Of a stretch of 64,000 bases of DNA, positions 61,376 to 64,000 are shown in pieces (within the stretch, counting starts at the first letter, position 1; each line of letters begins with the position of its first letter). The translations under genes and the position numbers were made by a program. Below the pieces are notes generated by a model. It was not told the DNA's origin and did not search any database. It saw nothing but the letters and a program-made list of their open reading frames with translations. Origin of the DNA: Toxoplasma gondii ME49 (lineage: Eukaryota > Apicomplexa > Conoidasida > Eucoccidiorida > Sarcocystidae); NCBI RefSeq assembly GCF_000006565.2, contig NC_031479.1:1-64000 (forward strand), in the 5' to 3' direction.

Positions 61376-63304
61376 GGCACACACTCTCTAAACACGGCCT
61401 TACAGCCTGAAAAGTGCAACGACCGAAGCCATCAGGCACCCAGAATCAGTCCTCATGTAACAGTGCGAATTTCTTACCACAAAGCCTATTCGAAATACAT
61501 GAACATCATCCTTACTCCCACACCGTCGGCGCAAACACCACTCATGGCTTACGCTCCATGCAACCGTCCCAAGAGAATAACTAGTACTCGCAGGCTTGCG
61601 ACACGATTCCCACGTTTGGAGCGCCACACACATGAGAGCCCTGTAGTTACCACCCGCCACACAAAAAACCAGGAGGGGTTTTTAACAATGTGCTGGCCAC
61701 CTCTTCCGCTTAGAGCATACTCCGTTAGTCTGAAGCAACACCCGGCACGACAACCCGTCAGCAAAGCATGCGCAATGAACCAGACAGGAGAGTCGTCCAG
61801 TGATCACCGCAAAACCGACAGTTACACTTCGACAAGACACAGGCAACGCTCTAAACCAACCGGCATCATGAGTGCGTATGCATGCTACACGCCGCCACAA
61901 CACTAATCGAAGACACCCCTTCATACACGAGTGTCTGCGCTCGACAGTGTCACTACAGAAGAGTGTGCTATCACGAGATTTCAAATCCACCTGCATCGTA
62001 CCAGTTTCAGCTGAAGATAGGAAACAGATGGGAACCAGCAGCTCTATGTAGCAAAGTGGAACTACTAAACCGACTCAAGACGGTTCTGACAGTGTGGCCC
62101 AATACCACCGCACGAAATCTGGCCACGCCACTGCAGTAGTCCACTCCACGTTACAAAGCACCTGCCACATGCAGGCGGCAAATGCTGCGCCTATGGTCAT
62201 ACACTCTCACACCTGACATCATGGCCTATCCTGGGCGTTGCTTTCGAGACTGAGAGTAGTATCCCGGGTGCAAAAATGGTACTTTAAATTGAAGGATACA
62301 TGCTACCCAACAACAAAGCCATGATGCTTGTCTCATCTCAATGAAACTCGTTACTGCTCGCGTAAAAGCAAGTGACCCGCATCCCAAATATCTTAATATT
62401 GAACAATTCCCTCCCCAACATAGCTACAACAAGCGGCCTCGCTTCCCAAACGGCATCTATTCCACCCGCTGACCGTGACTACAGACAGGCCTTGACTACG
62501 GCCTTCTCGCGTCAGTGTCTCTTTCGACCCTCCACCGCTGGCGTACAACCTGGTTGCAACAGTGAGCCACCCGGTGTGACAGCAATGTGCAGCAATAATT
62601 GCAGCATCTCCCGGGAGGATGCTGGTTTCACTCAGCGAGACAGTGAAACGGTTGGTAGGCCTATCCACATCGAGATACAGAGAACGTACCATCACGCAAC
62701 AAGGCACGCATTCGATATGTAACGCTCGCTTTGATGCCACTACAGCAAGCCAGCTGCCGCCTCCAGCCCCGATCGACAACTCCATAGCTGATGTACACAC
62801 ATCAACCCTTTAGAGCCGCAGCAAATCGTGCATGTAGGAGAGAGTGCAACTACTCCGAAAAACACAGCATCCAACCGGAAATAAACTGTGCTCGAACCAC
62901 GTGTCCATTTTCAAAAGCACGTCCTACCGCTATCACTCTCCGTATAACACTCTCATTCAGAACCTGGTCTGCTCTCAAAGAGCAACCGTCAGAACCTACA
63001 TGTGACTAGACCGCTCCTGTCTAAAAACACCCACCGCAGGCCCCACGCAGCGGGCAGGCCACTAAAGATTGCATAGGCGCACGGAGACAGAAATATCCAC
63101 GGGCATCAACCTGCGGTGCCTTTTTTCACATAAGTTCTGTTGCTCATCTGCCCGCTCTGGTAGCCCCAAAGCACTGTCGAACTGTCAGTGCCCCGACCGC
63201 GACCGTCGGCTCCGAATCAAGCGTCTCATGATCACCAAACGCACTCACAAACCTCCCGGATCGCCAGCCCCAATCCCACAAACCGACAATCTTACTCCCG
63301 CCCG

Positions 63305-63870
63305 AAACAAGCGTCAGTTCTCCGTCTTCAAAACGAAATCCCACACACCCTACCTTCTTAACCTGAATTTACAAAAGAGAATGGAGCGGCATGTGCCACG
63401 TTGTGAAGACAGCCAGGGCCACCTGAGAGGGTAGGCAACCAGCAACGCTCTGTAGGTGCCGCACTGTGGCCTCCTAACAAACAGGATATTCCTTAGCAAT
63501 ACATACATTCGATTGCGTTGCGGAAGACCTGGCACCCCCGCACACGCCATCAAGCAGAAGCCTCAGCCATTCTGACACATCTGGCTCTCGCATCACCGGA
63601 ACTTCTTGCTCATTCCAAAGCACGAGAACACAAGCTACCTCACAATCTAATCCCGATCACCAACTGCCTTGTGCTCTCAATGTCACTCCCCGGATCCGCA
63701 ATATGGCCGCCACGGCATCAGGTACAGACGCAATGCGGGCCATGCTCTCTTTGATTCAGGAGGCAAAATCTTCTGTCGTCGTCCGCGTCCACCCACCGTC
63801 GGTGTCACTACTCTCCGAAAGCTCCTTTGTCACTGTAATTATCCTCCATAGCATCATCTCAACACCCGCA
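63305..63870. repeat. ~2.45-kb higher-order repeat, copy 2 conserved part
   Basis: Second copy of 60880-61375, offset about 2425 bp at its left and 2491 bp at its right because of indels. It probably continues past the window end. Confidence 0.85.
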
Positions 63871-64000
63871 AACACCCTCCTAGGCCTACGAGCTACGGAG
63901 CCAGGCCCCAATTCACAAGACATGCAGAGTGGGCTGATGCGTGGCAAACACATTTCTTATCACGAAATTCATTCAAATATCATGCTCACAATCCCCCAAT

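Larger units (their letters stand above)
51821..64000. repeat. Diverged long-repeat mosaic, right block
   Basis: Related in style and sequence to 33.4-39.2 kb; for example the AAGACGACAAAC block at 34310 recurs at 60940. The CTGATATGTATCG region at 51912 resembles that at about 52693, roughly 760-780 bp apart. No RNA gene or recognisable protein was found. The longest open frames (238 codons, 61190-61906; 187 codons, 54825-55388) lie on repeated sequence, and the 238-codon frame starts at TTG. The plus strand is visibly rich in A and C. Confidence 0.7.

Noticed and set aside
61190..61906. Longest unique-looking plus frame, 238 codons
   Set aside because: It starts at TTG, overlaps the duplicated 2.45-kb repeat segment, is built from A/C-rich stop-poor sequence and shows no domain.
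1..64000. Plant origin based on the telomere heptamer
   Set aside because: The heptamer is not plant-specific; GC content is high for most plants and no plant gene or transposon family was recognised. Not formally excluded.

Overview
The window opens on a chromosome end. Bases 1-1106 are an uninterrupted C-strand telomere array, CCCTAAA (TTTAGGG on the other strand), so coordinate 1 is the distal end and the window runs 64 kb inward through subtelomeric DNA. A TTTAGGG telomere, roughly 50% GC by eye, a telomere-adjacent satellite with a ~340-bp monomer and the lack of any bacterial-type gene organisation suggest a nuclear chromosome of a coccidian apicomplexan (Toxoplasma/Neospora/Sarcocystis group). 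This is an inference: other lineages with TTTAGGG telomeres (chromerids, dinoflagellates, green algae) are not excluded, and no gene here settles it.

Layout. (1) 1-1106: telomere, with a 16-bp higher-order register in its proximal part. (2) 1107 to about 3660: a satellite with a 679-bp dimeric period built from ~340-bp halves, near-identical next to the telomere and decaying inward. (3) About 3.66-33.4 kb: an apparently single-copy island of about 30 kb with no recognisable housekeeping gene, rRNA or tRNA. It holds short unassigned ORFs, a degenerate 242-bp tandem repeat at 16.6-17.5 kb, one fairly convincing candidate membrane-protein exon (26003-26464, minus strand), and at 11.2-12.1 kb a frame-broken relic of a tyrosine recombinase of the DIRS/Crypton transposon type. 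(4) About 33.4-39.2 kb: a mosaic of diverged long repeats with a ~3.2-kb higher-order period and some freshly homogenised patches. (5) About 39.5-51.4 kb: a satellite array of roughly 39 monomers of ~287 bp, with five-monomer higher-order units and internal duplications, interrupted twice by a non-satellite cassette that also flanks the array on the left. (6) About 51.8-64 kb: more of the diverged long-repeat mosaic, with duplications spaced 1.53 and ~2.45 kb.

No operon, pathway or set of cooperating genes is visible. The window is mainly architectural DNA: telomere, telomere-associated repeats, a gene-poor island and a large satellite block shaped by unequal exchange and gene conversion. ORFs inside satellites are treated as by-products unless stated. 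ORFs listed as CDS have ATG starts and are reported with low confidence. Many other long open frames begin only at GTG or TTG, which is not evidence of a eukaryotic start. The most notable biology is the tyrosine-recombinase relic, because mobile elements of this class are not something I expect in coccidian chromosomes.
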